Virus record (IMG/VR): IMGVR_UViG_3300050821_006883
Coordinates: 1-40,289 of that record
DNA from: a virus
DNA length: 40,289 nt
Direction: 5' to 3' (one strand)
The translations under genes were made by a program, and so were the position numbers. Below, one piece after another: positions 16,258 to 22,334 of this stretch (positions within the stretch are counted from its first letter, which is position 1; each line of letters opens with the position of its first letter). The notes under the pieces were generated by a model. It was given only the letters and a program-made list of their open reading frames with translations, was not told where the DNA came from and did no database searches.

Positions 16258-16602
16258 ATGGAAGGACCCGACTATAAGCGCCAGATCGATATGTGGATCA
16301 AAATCATGGTAATCGCCGCGCCTTTTCTGACGGGAGCGGTTTCCTGGGGAATCATGAAGGCGACGATTTCGGGGCTGGACGTTAAGATCGCGGATATTCA
16401 GGGAGACGTGCGGGAAATTAAAGGATGGAAAGACGCGCAGATGGAAAAAAGCGTGGCAACAGCCAGGGAAAACGGGGAGATTATTACGCAGCTAAAGTAC
16501 CTTAACCAGCAAACCAGTAACCCGAGCGTCGTCAACCAATTAAAGGATTTGAATACCAAGATGGGGGATGTGCGAACTTCCGTGCAGAAGAAACTGCGAT
16601 GA
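16258..16602 (+). CDS. Small membrane protein with coiled coil (holin or spanin-like)
   Basis: This 114-aa protein has one membrane segment near residues 14-34 ('IKIMVIAAPFLTGAVSWGIM') and a long soluble C-terminal helix region ('KIADIQGDVREIKGWKDAQ'). One transmembrane helix plus an extended helical tail, directly before a putative cell-wall hydrolase, resembles the arrangement of lysis accessory proteins. It could be a type III holin, a spanin component or a virion protein. The start ATG follows the previous TGA by one base. Confidence 0.6.
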   Translation: MEGPDYKRQIDMWIKIMVIAAPFLTGAVSWGIMKATISGLDVKIADIQGDVREIKGWKDAQMEKSVATARENGEIITQLKYLNQQTSNPSVVNQLKDLNTKMGDVRTSVQKKLR

Positions 16603-17063
16603 AAGACCCTAAAATCCTGGCCGAAGCCCAGGACCGCGTGTGGGTCTCCGGAGACTTCCAGCCCAAAGAGACCGATGCGGGGGAAATGACGTATTGCAAC
16701 CTGGCGGTGAGCACCGTCCTGGGGATGATGGGATGTCATGCGCTTGACCACCTGACCGCCGGAGCGATGGTCTTGCGAATGCGCGAGCATCCGGATTGGG
16801 AAATGTGCCGAATGCAGGAAGCTCAGATGCGCGTCAACCAGGGTTCTCTGATCGTGGCGGGACTGACCGCCAACGAACTAGGGCAAACACACGCGCACGT
16901 CTGTACGCTCACCCCTGGCGTCGTGGATTTTGCCGGAAAATGGGGCGTCACGACCCCCGTGTGCATGAATTTGGGGCGCAAAGGGACCTGCTTTCGGTCC
17001 AAAGGGGTCAACTGGGCTTTTCAGATCAGACCAGATTTTTTTGTCTGGAAAGAGAGCTTGTAG
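16599..17063 (+). CDS. Putative papain-fold cell-wall hydrolase (endolysin candidate)
   Basis: This 154-aa protein has 'EMTYCNLAV' with Cys33 at the start of a helix and, 65 residues later, 'THAHVCTLTPG' with His100. Between them lies 'DWEMCRMQEAQMRVNQGSLIVAG'. The Cys-Asn helix start, the 'A-x-x-G-x-x-V-V/I-A' strand and the H-x-H-V strand match the layout of CHAP/NlpC-type papain-like peptidoglycan amidases in phages. It follows a small membrane protein and precedes another, which suits a lysis cassette. The assignment is by pattern only, and I cannot name the exact family. Confidence 0.6.
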   Translation: MKDPKILAEAQDRVWVSGDFQPKETDAGEMTYCNLAVSTVLGMMGCHALDHLTAGAMVLRMREHPDWEMCRMQEAQMRVNQGSLIVAGLTANELGQTHAHVCTLTPGVVDFAGKWGVTTPVCMNLGRKGTCFRSKGVNWAFQIRPDFFVWKESL

Positions 17064-17075
17064 AAAGGAGGTCGT

Positions 17076-17261
17076 ATGAAAGGATTGGACAATCGCAGAG
17101 GCGCGCTGGACATCTTTGGGCTTCTTTTGATTCTGCTTCTCTTCGGGTTTTTCGGGGCGGCGCCTTTTTGGAGTTACAGTCATTCTTGGGGGTATGGTCC
17201 CAGTGGATTTATGGGAGTTATTTTACTCATCATTCTGTTGAAAGTGCTTAACGTTATCTGA
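17076..17261 (+). CDS. DUF3309-like small membrane protein
   Basis: This 61-aa protein has the strong site AAAGGAGG before ATG. It has two hydrophobic segments ('IFGLLLILLLFGFFG' and 'GVILLIILLKVL') around a central 'WSYSHSWGYGPSG' loop. The W-G-Y-G-P-S-G loop between two Leu/Ile-rich helices is the hallmark of DUF3309 proteins. Their function is not established. Position in the lysis region makes a holin role possible. Confidence 0.7.
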   Translation: MKGLDNRRGALDIFGLLLILLLFGFFGAAPFWSYSHSWGYGPSGFMGVILLIILLKVLNVI

Positions 17262-17298
17262 GATACAGAATGTCTTTATTTGAGGAGAAAATTATGTG

Positions 17299-17745
17299 TT
17301 AAATATGTTTCCAGCCTCTTCTTTTAACGATGCCTGCAATCGTCGCTGGAGAGACTCCATAAATTCGGGCGAGGACTCCTCCTTGATAATGAATATAAAG
17401 ATGTCTGATTTCAGCGACATCTTCCGCCGTAAGTTTGTGACAGTAGTGTTTTTCGCCCCAACAATCTCTCGCTTTTGCGAGCATGTCCGAGCTGTTGTCT
17501 TTTTGAGTCCCGAGAAAAAGGTGGGAAATTTTAACGCAATTTCTGACATCACATTTATGGCAAACAAGCATGCCTTTCGGGATGAGGCCTTTTCGGACGG
17601 TCCAATGGAAACGGGATGCGACCGTCTGCCTTTTCCCGTCGTAAAAGGCCCCATATCCGTCGTGCGTTTTTGCCCCGGTAAAAAGCCAGCACGTAGGGGT
17701 TTTCTTGATATATTTGAAGAAGTGTTTGGTAAGATTTTTTCGCAT
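17299..17745 (-). CDS. HNH homing endonuclease
   Basis: This 148-aa protein lies antisense within the late operon. It contains 'CWLFTGAKTHDGYGAF' near the N-terminus, 'VCHKCDVRNCVKISHLFLGT' (the H-x-C-D-x-x-x-C-x-x-x-x-H-L core of phage HNH_3-type homing enzymes) and a C-terminal helix-turn-helix-like part 'VLARIYGVSPATIAGIVKRRGW' that would bind DNA. I chose the ATG at 17745 because GGAGG precedes it. The opposite orientation and independent position mark it as a mobile free-standing endonuclease that inserted between lysis genes. Confidence 0.85.
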   Translation of the reverse strand: MRKNLTKHFFKYIKKTPTCWLFTGAKTHDGYGAFYDGKRQTVASRFHWTVRKGLIPKGMLVCHKCDVRNCVKISHLFLGTQKDNSSDMLAKARDCWGEKHYCHKLTAEDVAEIRHLYIHYQGGVLARIYGVSPATIAGIVKRRGWKHI

Positions 17746-17770
17746 GGGAACCTCCAATTCCTGTGCCATT

Positions 17771-17797
17771 CCCCGCAAGGTTTACGCCTTGGCGGGG
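17771..17797 (+). terminator. GC-rich stem-loop upstream of the 17820 gene
   Basis: CCCCGC-AAGG pairs with CCTT-G-GCGGGG around the loop TTTACG, giving a ten-base-pair stem with one bulged G. The following bases are ATTTCTAT, only weakly T-rich. It lies between the start of the antisense HNH gene and the next late gene, so it could attenuate late transcription or shield the insert. A structural role without termination is also possible. Confidence 0.45.
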
Positions 17798-17819
17798 ATT
17801 TCTATGGGGGTATTTTAAC

Positions 17820-18224
17820 ATGAGTGTTTTAAAAAAGCTGGAAGACAAGATTTTCAAAGACGTGCTGGAACGGGTGAAGAACATGGAGCAAAATCTGTTC
17901 GGGGATTTGTTCAAACGGCTGGACGCTATCGAGGCCAATCTCGTAGCGATAGGAGAAAAGGAGGATAAAATCATGTCGCAGATCGATGATCTAAAGCAGG
18001 AAGTTTCGGATGAAGACGTGCAGGTCACAACCTTGGTGGCATCGGCGGCCAAGATTGACGCGGACGTGGCGGCCTTGATCGCTAAGGTGGCGGCAGGCGC
18101 GACCCCGGCGGACATCACCGCGCAGCTCACCACGATCAAAGCCCATACGGCGGCCTTGGCGTCGGTGAACGCCAACATGGTGGCGGACGACCTTTCGGCC
18201 AATCCAACGGCCCCCAGCGCCTGA
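17820..18224 (+). CDS. Coiled-coil protein
   Basis: This 134-aa protein begins with 'MSVLKKLEDKIFKDVLERVKNM', continues as an amphipathic helix to about residue 75, then has an Ala/Val-rich part ('AALIAKVAAGATPADI'). The heptad-like spacing suggests an elongated coiled coil similar to small 'SQIDDLKQ'-containing phage proteins found near lysis genes. The ATG at 17820 lies just after the stem-loop. Function is unknown. Confidence 0.6.
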   Translation: MSVLKKLEDKIFKDVLERVKNMEQNLFGDLFKRLDAIEANLVAIGEKEDKIMSQIDDLKQEVSDEDVQVTTLVASAAKIDADVAALIAKVAAGATPADITAQLTTIKAHTAALASVNANMVADDLSANPTAPSA

Positions 18225-18319
18225 TGAAAATACTCAAAAACGAAAGCGGCCTTGTGTTTCTCGTCCTGGCGATTATCGGGGCGGTGGCTGTAGTCGTCTA
18301 TATCGTGCATCACGTCTAA
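18224..18319 (+). CDS. Single-span membrane peptide (31 aa)
   Basis: The ATG overlaps the previous TGA (TGATG). The peptide is a short basic start followed by one hydrophobic helix ('GLVFLVLAIIGAVAVVVYIV') and a His-His end. It could be a holin-like lysis peptide because it is bracketed by lysis-type genes, but size alone does not decide this. Confidence 0.5.
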   Translation: MKILKNESGLVFLVLAIIGAVAVVVYIVHHV

Positions 18320-18322
18320 AGA

Positions 18323-18338
18323 AAGCGGGGGTCCGCTT
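18323..18338 (+). other. Short perfect stem-loop
   Basis: AAGCGG pairs with CCGCTT around a GGGT loop just after the 31-aa gene. No T-run follows, so it is not a standard terminator. It may affect translation of the next small gene or mRNA stability. Confidence 0.3.
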
Positions 18339-18364
18339 GTGGTGGGGACTCCCAAGGGAGACTT

Positions 18365-18517
18365 ATGGATGTTTTAACGCTCATGGCGTTTATTTCCAAG
18401 ATCGCCACCGAGGCTCCGGTTCTTTTGCCGGACGCTCTTAAACTCATGGCCGATCAGCAGCAGGTGTTTGCGGATTTCTCCAAACTGGTGAAGGACTTTC
18501 AGGCGACCAAGGCTTGA
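18365..18517 (+). CDS. Small helical protein (50 aa)
   Basis: The frame has a GGGAGAC ribosome-binding site and ends in a TGATG overlap with the hydrolase gene. The sequence is amphipathic helical ('VLTLMAFISKIATEAPVLLP', then 'FADFSKLVKDFQATKA'). It may be peripheral to the membrane. No family is recognised. Confidence 0.5.
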   Translation: MDVLTLMAFISKIATEAPVLLPDALKLMADQQQVFADFSKLVKDFQATKA

Positions 18518-19035
18518 TGACAGTACAGCCTGGCGACATTCTCCTATGGAAAATCGACGCGCAGGCTTCCTGGATTGAACGGCTAGTGGGTTGGGGGGAA
18601 AGACGCGCAGGCCAGCCGAAAACGGAAGGCGCGGACTTTTATCACGTCGGCATTTGCGGACCCGATGCCCTGCACTTCTACGATTCGGCTCCGGGGGGCG
18701 TCAAGAATTCCCTTATCACCGAACCCTGGCCCGATCACCTGGAAGCCTACCGATTTAAATTCCCGCTGACCGAAACGCAGCTCGCCAAGTTCTGGTCCTA
18801 TGCCAATTCCCAGAAAGGGGTCGGCTACAACTGGATCGGAGCGTTAACGCTGGGATGGGTGCAAGTGGCGGGCAAGCCTTTCTGTTCGGAGTTCGTCTGG
18901 CGCATCTGCGCCAATGCCGGGATTGTTTTATGCGATTACCAAACCTTCTTGTCCCCGGATGACCTGGCCCATTCGGACATTATTGTGAAGATTGGGGATG
19001 TTCCGCCGCCGGTTGTTCCTCATAGTGAATCGTAA
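18517..19035 (+). CDS. YiiX/Peptidase C92-like cysteine hydrolase
   Basis: This 172-aa protein has 'VQPGDILLW' (the P-G-D-I strand), 'DFYHVGIC' with His43, and 'GKPFCSEFVWRIC' with Cys123. This order, histidine before cysteine, is the circularly permuted papain fold of the YiiX/YebB group (NlpC/P60 superfamily). Such enzymes cut peptide or ester bonds; some act on cell-wall peptides or lipids. It is the last late gene, and its 3' end overlaps the early-operon rusA gene by 56 bp tail to tail. A second lysis enzyme or a virion hydrolase are both possible. Confidence 0.75.
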   Translation: MTVQPGDILLWKIDAQASWIERLVGWGERRAGQPKTEGADFYHVGICGPDALHFYDSAPGGVKNSLITEPWPDHLEAYRFKFPLTETQLAKFWSYANSQKGVGYNWIGALTLGWVQVAGKPFCSEFVWRICANAGIVLCDYQTFLSPDDLAHSDIIVKIGDVPPPVVPHSES

Positions 19036-19375
19036 CTTCCGTCCGGGGGTTGGCATCTTCCCGAACCATTCGCGTGTGCTCTTCGACAATTTGTTTATCG
19101 TCTTTCCATAAAATCTGATTCCCGGAGTCTTCAACCGCTTTGACCATGTTCGACAGGTCGGAACGGTTCCCGCCGCCATAGAAAACCATATCCACGGATA
19201 AATCCCCCCCTAGAATCGAAGCCTTGGCGATCTGCCGTGCATAAAAAAGGGCTAAAGAAAGCGTTTTTCGCTCTTTAGCGCTTTTATCGTAGGTCCAGGT
19301 GCGGCCCCCCTTAGTGACCGTCCGGGCTCTTTGCTGGATCACGGGTTTGCCGGCGATGCAGAAGCTGTACTGCAC
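18980..19375 (-). CDS. rusA: RusA-family Holliday junction resolvase
   Basis: This 131-aa protein has the RusA layout: 'IAGKPVIQQRAR' near the N-terminus, 'RSDLSNMVKAVEDSGNQ' with the metal-binding Asp and Asn, and 'LWKDDKQIVEEHTRMV' with the second acidic pair. RusA dimers resolve four-way DNA junctions made in recombination and replication. I prefer the GTG at 19375, which overlaps the exonuclease stop as TAGTG, because RusA proteins start close to the first strand; an ATG at 19417 is possible. It ends the early operon. Confidence 0.8.
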   Translation of the reverse strand: MQYSFCIAGKPVIQQRARTVTKGGRTWTYDKSAKERKTLSLALFYARQIAKASILGGDLSVDMVFYGGGNRSDLSNMVKAVEDSGNQILWKDDKQIVEEHTRMVREDANPRTEVTIHYEEQPAAEHPQSSQ

Positions 19376-19956
19376 TAGCGGGTTTTCCAACGGTACAAAT
19401 CCATCACCGAATCCCACTGAGAAAACCCGACTCCATAATCGAATTCTTTAAATGTGCCGTCATCGTGCAGTTCTACCACGATAAACGGGAGTGCAGGAAC
19501 ATGAATTTGGAGCGATAGATGTTTATAGGCCTGTCCCTGCAATTCAGCCACTTTGTCGTGATCCTTACTACACTTCCAATCCCAGATTCCTGTCTCGGTG
19601 ATAAGGTCGGGCGTTCCAGCAAATTCAATGCCTTTGGCGAAGGGATGTTCGAGTGCGATCACCATCTCTTTAAAGTGCCCTTGCCAAAATTTGAGGAACG
19701 CATCAAACTGAGGCTTGATGTTGGGGTCAAGACTCGCCGGGTCCAAGATTCCTTTCAAATGAAGTTCGATGGCTTTGTGGCAGGCAATCCCGCGATCCCG
19801 GTAAAAGGGATCAACCCCGTCATAGTTTTTGGTGAGCCCGATTTTCTGGAGAATTTCACTAACCGACGGTACCCGCGTTTTGCCGACGAAGTATTTGTGA
19901 CCTTCGGGATCAAACCGCAGTTCAGAATCCGGGAGGGGTTTCTTCTTCGATGGCAT
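19375..19956 (-). CDS. PD-(D/E)XK exonuclease (RecB/Cas4-like)
   Basis: This 193-aa protein contains 'SVSEILQKIGLTKNY' near the start, 'RGIACHKAIELHLKG' with a conserved His, and 'FAGTPDLITETGIWDWKCS', where the Asp of P-D and the D-x-K form the nuclease centre. A Gln-x-x-x-Tyr motif follows ('LQGQAYKHL'). It is a phage recombination exonuclease of the kind paired with RecT-type annealases. The gene lies between the ssDNA-binding protein and RusA genes, as in other recombination operons. I chose the ATG at 19956; an ATG three codons upstream is possible. Confidence 0.8.
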   Translation of the reverse strand: MPSKKKPLPDSELRFDPEGHKYFVGKTRVPSVSEILQKIGLTKNYDGVDPFYRDRGIACHKAIELHLKGILDPASLDPNIKPQFDAFLKFWQGHFKEMVIALEHPFAKGIEFAGTPDLITETGIWDWKCSKDHDKVAELQGQAYKHLSLQIHVPALPFIVVELHDDGTFKEFDYGVGFSQWDSVMDLYRWKTR

Positions 19957-20296
19957 TGAAATCACCTATGTGGGTCCGAATCTTTGACGGGTCTTTGGCG
20001 TCGGGCTTATGGGAAACCGTGGCATTAAACATTTTCCCATGCTGATCTTCCGTGCTCCAGTCAAATTTTCCGGGCTCAATCTCTGTGCAATCCAAAATCT
20101 TCAAGAGGCCGCCCATCATGTTCGGCAAAATGAGGACGTCTCCCGATCCTCCGTCATAGGTCAGCTTCCAGATAAAAAACTCTCCGTTATTTTTCCCGTA
20201 GCGTTTCTCCACGGACTCCACCAGAAAGTTGCGCTTTCCGTCGGGGAGATCCGACCCCATTCGGGGTTTTGTGTCTGTGATTTCTCTGGGGCTCAT
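19922..20296 (-). CDS. Putative single-stranded DNA-binding protein
   Basis: This 124-aa protein lies between the annealase and the exonuclease. The chain begins 'DGKRNFLVESVEKRYGKN', continues with beta strands ('GEFFIWKLTYDGGSGDVLIL'), and ends with an acidic tail finishing in 'EEETPPGF'. An acidic tail with a terminal aromatic is typical of SSB-type proteins (it binds replication partners). A DUF669-like fold is likely. It overlaps the next gene by 35 bp and the previous by an ATGA. Confidence 0.65.
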   Translation of the reverse strand: MSPREITDTKPRMGSDLPDGKRNFLVESVEKRYGKNNGEFFIWKLTYDGGSGDVLILPNMMGGLLKILDCTEIEPGKFDWSTEDQHGKMFNATVSHKPDAKDPSKIRTHIGDFNAIEEETPPGF

Positions 20297-20916
20297 GCTT
20301 TGGCCTCCGTGGTTTCAATCGACTTTTTCTCCAGAGCCTTGGGCATGTAAATGGTTGGCTTGGAGGTCCCTTCTCCATCGTTAAGCTCATCGTTTGTGTA
20401 GAGCCCAGAGATCGCATCAGGGAATGTGATCCGCAGGTTTGCGGCCAGAGCCCGCCAGCCGAACATGGTTCCAGCCTGCTTCTTGTAATTGTCTTTCCCC
20501 ATGAGCTGTTGGGCATTGGCTTCCTCCACTCCAAAGTGAGTTGTATACGGGGACTGTCCTTTGCGGGTGATGGTTACGGTAGCCAGAACCTGGGAGATTT
20601 CCATTTTCATGTCTTCGAGCTGGCCGGTACGCCGGGCCAGGGCCAGCATGAGTTGAGGAGATACCGATGTTTTACCCTGGATCACGTTAATGCCGCCCAA
20701 GGCCTCCATCATCCCGATCCCCAATTCCCGCCCCTTGAGCGCGATCGCCAGAACCTTTTCAGGAGTATTGACCTGAGTGGGAAGGAAACCAGACTTGAGC
20801 ATTGTATCGGCCTGCTGGCGCATCACGGTCCACTGATCGAGCGTCAGGTCTTTGACCTCCCCAGTCTTAGTATCGACGATCTCAGTCGTCTGTGTTTCGG
20901 GCACGTTCGTTGGCAT
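20293..20916 (-). CDS. RecT-like single-strand annealing protein
   Basis: This 207-aa protein has the RecT-type core: 'VLAIALKGRELGIGMMEALG', then 'INVIQGKTSVSPQLMLALAR', and 'GWRALAANLRITFPDAISGLYT'. These correspond to the 'A-L-x-x-G-R-E-L-G-I-x-P-x-x-A' and 'I-x-V-I-Q-G-K' blocks of phage annealases. It would load on the single strand made by the exonuclease at 19375. AGGAGG precedes two adjacent ATG codons (20919 and 20916); spacing favours the second. No DNA polymerase is encoded, so annealing may be this phage's main replication-linked function. Confidence 0.8.
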   Translation of the reverse strand: MPTNVPETQTTEIVDTKTGEVKDLTLDQWTVMRQQADTMLKSGFLPTQVNTPEKVLAIALKGRELGIGMMEALGGINVIQGKTSVSPQLMLALARRTGQLEDMKMEISQVLATVTITRKGQSPYTTHFGVEEANAQQLMGKDNYKKQAGTMFGWRALAANLRITFPDAISGLYTNDELNDGEGTSKPTIYMPKALEKKSIETTEAKA

Positions 20917-21076
20917 CATAAGCCTCCTCTTGTCGGCAATATCCACAGACCGTATACGTCACCGGCTCTCTCCCGCACGGGCAATCCCGTAAATCCTTAA
21001 AGGGCATCGTGCATCGGACGCAGGCATAGAGATGATCGTGCACATCAATTGAGTTTGGTTTTGAAATAGTTCTCAT
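20882..21076 (-). CDS. Small zinc-ribbon protein
   Basis: This 64-aa protein has the pattern 'YACVRCTMPFKDLRDCPCG' followed by 'YTVCGYCRQEE', giving six Cys in Cys-x2-Cys pairs able to bind one or two zinc ions. The start is uncertain: ATG at 21076, or GTG at 21037, which would keep the zinc ribbon and reduce overlap with its neighbour. It is part of the overlapping early chain. No function is recognised. Confidence 0.6.
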   Translation of the reverse strand: MRTISKPNSIDVHDHLYACVRCTMPFKDLRDCPCGREPVTYTVCGYCRQEEAYDANERARNTDD

Positions 21077-21197
21077 GAATCACGTCCAGTTTCCCATCTT
21101 CATTTAAGACTCGGACAAATTCGTTTGCCAGATCCCAGGCGACAATCACTTCCCGGCCATCTTCCAGACGCCAGCGTTCGCCTTTGATGTGTTTCAT
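21045..21197 (-). CDS. Small early protein (50 aa)
   Basis: The ATG overlaps the stop of the preceding gene as ATGA. The protein contains 'RWRLEDGREVIVAWDLANEF' then 'DVIHENYFK', beta-rich with Trp, similar to small SH3-like or inhibitor proteins of phages. No family is recognised. The coupled start supports it. Confidence 0.55.
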   Translation of the reverse strand: MKHIKGERWRLEDGREVIVAWDLANEFVRVLNEDGKLDVIHENYFKTKLN

Positions 21198-21331
21198 GCA
21201 GCCTCTCCCATCGGATCAAACGCTTCGCATAGGCACGTCACGCTGGTTTCGGCGTCCAAGTCTCCATTGCACATTCCAAATCCCCCGTCATGGACAGATT
21301 GGGGGTGATGGCATTGGCATATCCTATCCAC
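21194..21331 (-). CDS. Cys/His-rich small early protein (45 aa)
   Basis: A GTG start lies seven bases behind GAGGAGG. The product has 'RICQCHHPQS', 'GMCNGD' and 'VTCLCEAF', i.e. five Cys and two His, which is a zinc-binding pattern. It overlaps both neighbours and is too short for routine gene calling. Confidence 0.55.
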   Translation of the reverse strand: MDRICQCHHPQSVHDGGFGMCNGDLDAETSVTCLCEAFDPMGEAA

Positions 21332-21500
21332 GCTGGGCCTCCTCTAAGTCCAAAGTCGCGCACCGATCGCAGATATTGCTCTGCCAGGTTTCCATGAAGG
21401 GGTCCATACACCGGTAGGCGTAGTCGCAGTTACATTCCCGGCAATATTCCCTGTGGCAGAATCCGAGCGATAGGGGTTTACTTGTGTTTAGGGTTTTCAC
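21324..21500 (-). CDS. Cys-rich zinc-finger-like early protein (58 aa)
   Basis: A GTG start gives 'LGFCHREYCRECNCDYAYRC' and then 'SNICDRCATLDLEEA'. Seven Cys in C-x4-C-x2-C-x-C and C-x2-C spacing point to one or two zinc sites. No strong ribosome-binding site is seen, so translation may depend on the overlapping upstream gene. Function unknown. Confidence 0.5.
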   Translation of the reverse strand: MKTLNTSKPLSLGFCHREYCRECNCDYAYRCMDPFMETWQSNICDRCATLDLEEAQRG

Positions 21501-21645
21501 GTTTGTTCAGTCTTTCAAAATGCCGCAGATGCGGATTGACGAAATCTCTTTTGCGCTCATGATATCCCCGCGTCCGATTGGCCGCCTTCCAGATTCCCCA
21601 GAAGATGACGGCCCAGAAAAGTCCGATGCCGATAAAGAGAATCAT
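21478..21645 (-). CDS. Small membrane protein (55 aa)
   Basis: The ATG overlaps the excisionase stop as ATGA. The N-terminus is one membrane helix ('ILFIGIGLFWAVIFWGIW'); the C-terminus is strongly basic and probably cytoplasmic. Early phage membrane peptides of this type often alter host physiology or exclude other phages, but no evidence is visible here. Confidence 0.55.
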   Translation of the reverse strand: MILFIGIGLFWAVIFWGIWKAANRTRGYHERKRDFVNPHLRHFERLNKRENPKHK

Positions 21646-21872
21646 TCCTGGTGGTTTTCCACCCACCACATCAGCTTGTCATAAGGGAACTTGCGGGTCT
21701 TCCTCTTGGTGCCGGAGAGAATCACGGAAGGCGGCGGGTCCGGGAGTTTCATCCACCGCCATAAGGTGGTACGCCCCACACCCAGCAAATCCCGTACCTG
21801 CGTAATCGACAAAAGTCGGCTCTGGGCCGCCAGTTCCGGCAACTGATTTGCAGTGACTTCCGTTTTTTCCAT
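21642..21872 (-). CDS. AlpA/MerR-type HTH protein, probable excisionase
   Basis: This 76-aa protein contains 'LLSITQVRDLLGVGRTTLWRW', a winged-helix motif like those of AlpA and Xis proteins, followed by a basic wing and 'FPYDKLMWWVENHQE'. It is the first gene of the early operon, transcribed from the promoter at 21981-22009, and faces the integrase across the control region. An excisionase that also tunes the switch is the most likely role. The ATG follows AAGGGGAAAATA. Confidence 0.7.
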   Translation of the reverse strand: MEKTEVTANQLPELAAQSRLLSITQVRDLLGVGRTTLWRWMKLPDPPPSVILSGTKRKTRKFPYDKLMWWVENHQE

Positions 21873-21882
21873 TATTTTCCCC

Positions 21883-21911
21883 TTGACAAGCATGGAACTA
21901 ATTGGAACAAT
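21883..21911 (+). promoter_or_regulatory. Rightward promoter of the regulator-integrase operon
   Basis: TTGACA at 21883-21888 is separated by 17 bases from AACAAT at 21906-21911 (four of six -10 matches). It would transcribe the two RHH genes and the integrase and reads across the inverted repeat at 21940. The -10 match is moderate, so this is a prediction. Confidence 0.5.
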
Positions 21912-21939
21912 GTGAAACACTCAAGTTAGTTATCCACAA

Positions 21940-21966
21940 TGGGTTAAATTAGTTCACTTTAACCCA
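21940..21966. promoter_or_regulatory. Inverted-repeat operator in the lysis-lysogeny control region
   Basis: TGGGTTAAA at 21940-21948 and TTTAACCCA at 21958-21966 are perfect inverted repeats nine bases apart, centred between two facing promoters. The second arm continues into AACCCAAAATGGTTT, which overlaps the predicted start of the leftward transcript. The site is a good operator for the RHH proteins at 22003 or 22149, or for the HTH protein at 21642. Confidence 0.7.
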
Positions 21967-21980
21967 AAATGGTTTCAGGC

Positions 21981-22009
21981 AAAATACCAAAGGCGGTAGC
22001 GCTTGTCAA
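21981..22009 (-). promoter_or_regulatory. Leftward early promoter
   Basis: On the minus strand TTGACA (22009-22004) is followed after 17 bases by TATTTT (21986-21981). Transcription would begin near 21974 and cover the excisionase, RecT and RusA genes after a leader of about 100 nt. The -35 box overlaps the TTG start codon of the first RHH gene. The two promoters face each other across the operator. Confidence 0.65.
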
Positions 22010-22176
22010 GAAAATTTTACGCCACCATCGGGCTCGACGAAGAAGTGATGGTTGCGCTCAAAGAAAAAGCGGGATTAGATGACCGCAGTTTAAGCAGCAT
22101 GGTCAATCGCATCTTGCGCGAGCACTTCAAATTAAAAGGAGAAAAACAATGGCAACTAAAGTTCCCAGAGGACTGA
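22003..22176 (+). CDS. Ribbon-helix-helix transcription regulator 1
   Basis: This 57-aa protein starts at TTG; an in-frame TAG two codons upstream fixes the start. It has an N-terminal strand 'KFYATIGLDEEVMVALKEKA' and then 'SLSSMVNRILREHF', the strand-helix-helix pattern of Arc/CopG repressors. AAAGGCGG lies upstream as a ribosome-binding site. It is the first gene after the switch and overlaps the second RHH gene by 28 bp. Such small dimers bind operators like the repeat at 21940. Confidence 0.7.
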   Translation: MSRKFYATIGLDEEVMVALKEKAGLDDRSLSSMVNRILREHFKLKGEKQWQLKFPED

Positions 22177-22334
22177 GAATCAACATCCCGATCACCGGGG
22201 AAATCTACGAGCAGGTGCAGATGGATGCCGACGAGCATTGCCGGTCTAACGGGTCGCAGATTCTTTTTATTCTGCGGGACTGGTATGCGCGGCGTAAGCA
22301 GTTGCAGAGTGTCGATTCAGCAGGAGCGATCTAA
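22149..22334 (+). CDS. Ribbon-helix-helix transcription regulator 2
   Basis: This 61-aa protein has AAAAGGAG before ATG. It reads 'GLRINIPITGEIYEQVQMDA' then 'GSQILFILRDWYARR', again a beta strand plus two helices. Together with the first RHH gene it would replace a classical CI-type repressor, which this phage lacks. The final A of its stop overlaps the integrase ATG (TAATG), so the three genes are co-translated. Confidence 0.65.
   Translation: MATKVPRGLRINIPITGEIYEQVQMDADEHCRSNGSQILFILRDWYARRKQLQSVDSAGAI

Noticed and set aside
17555-18355. 266-codon minus-strand frame across the HNH start and coiled-coil gene
   Set aside because: It uses a different frame from the HNH gene, covers three plus-strand genes, and its Ser/Thr/Ala-rich product matches no family.
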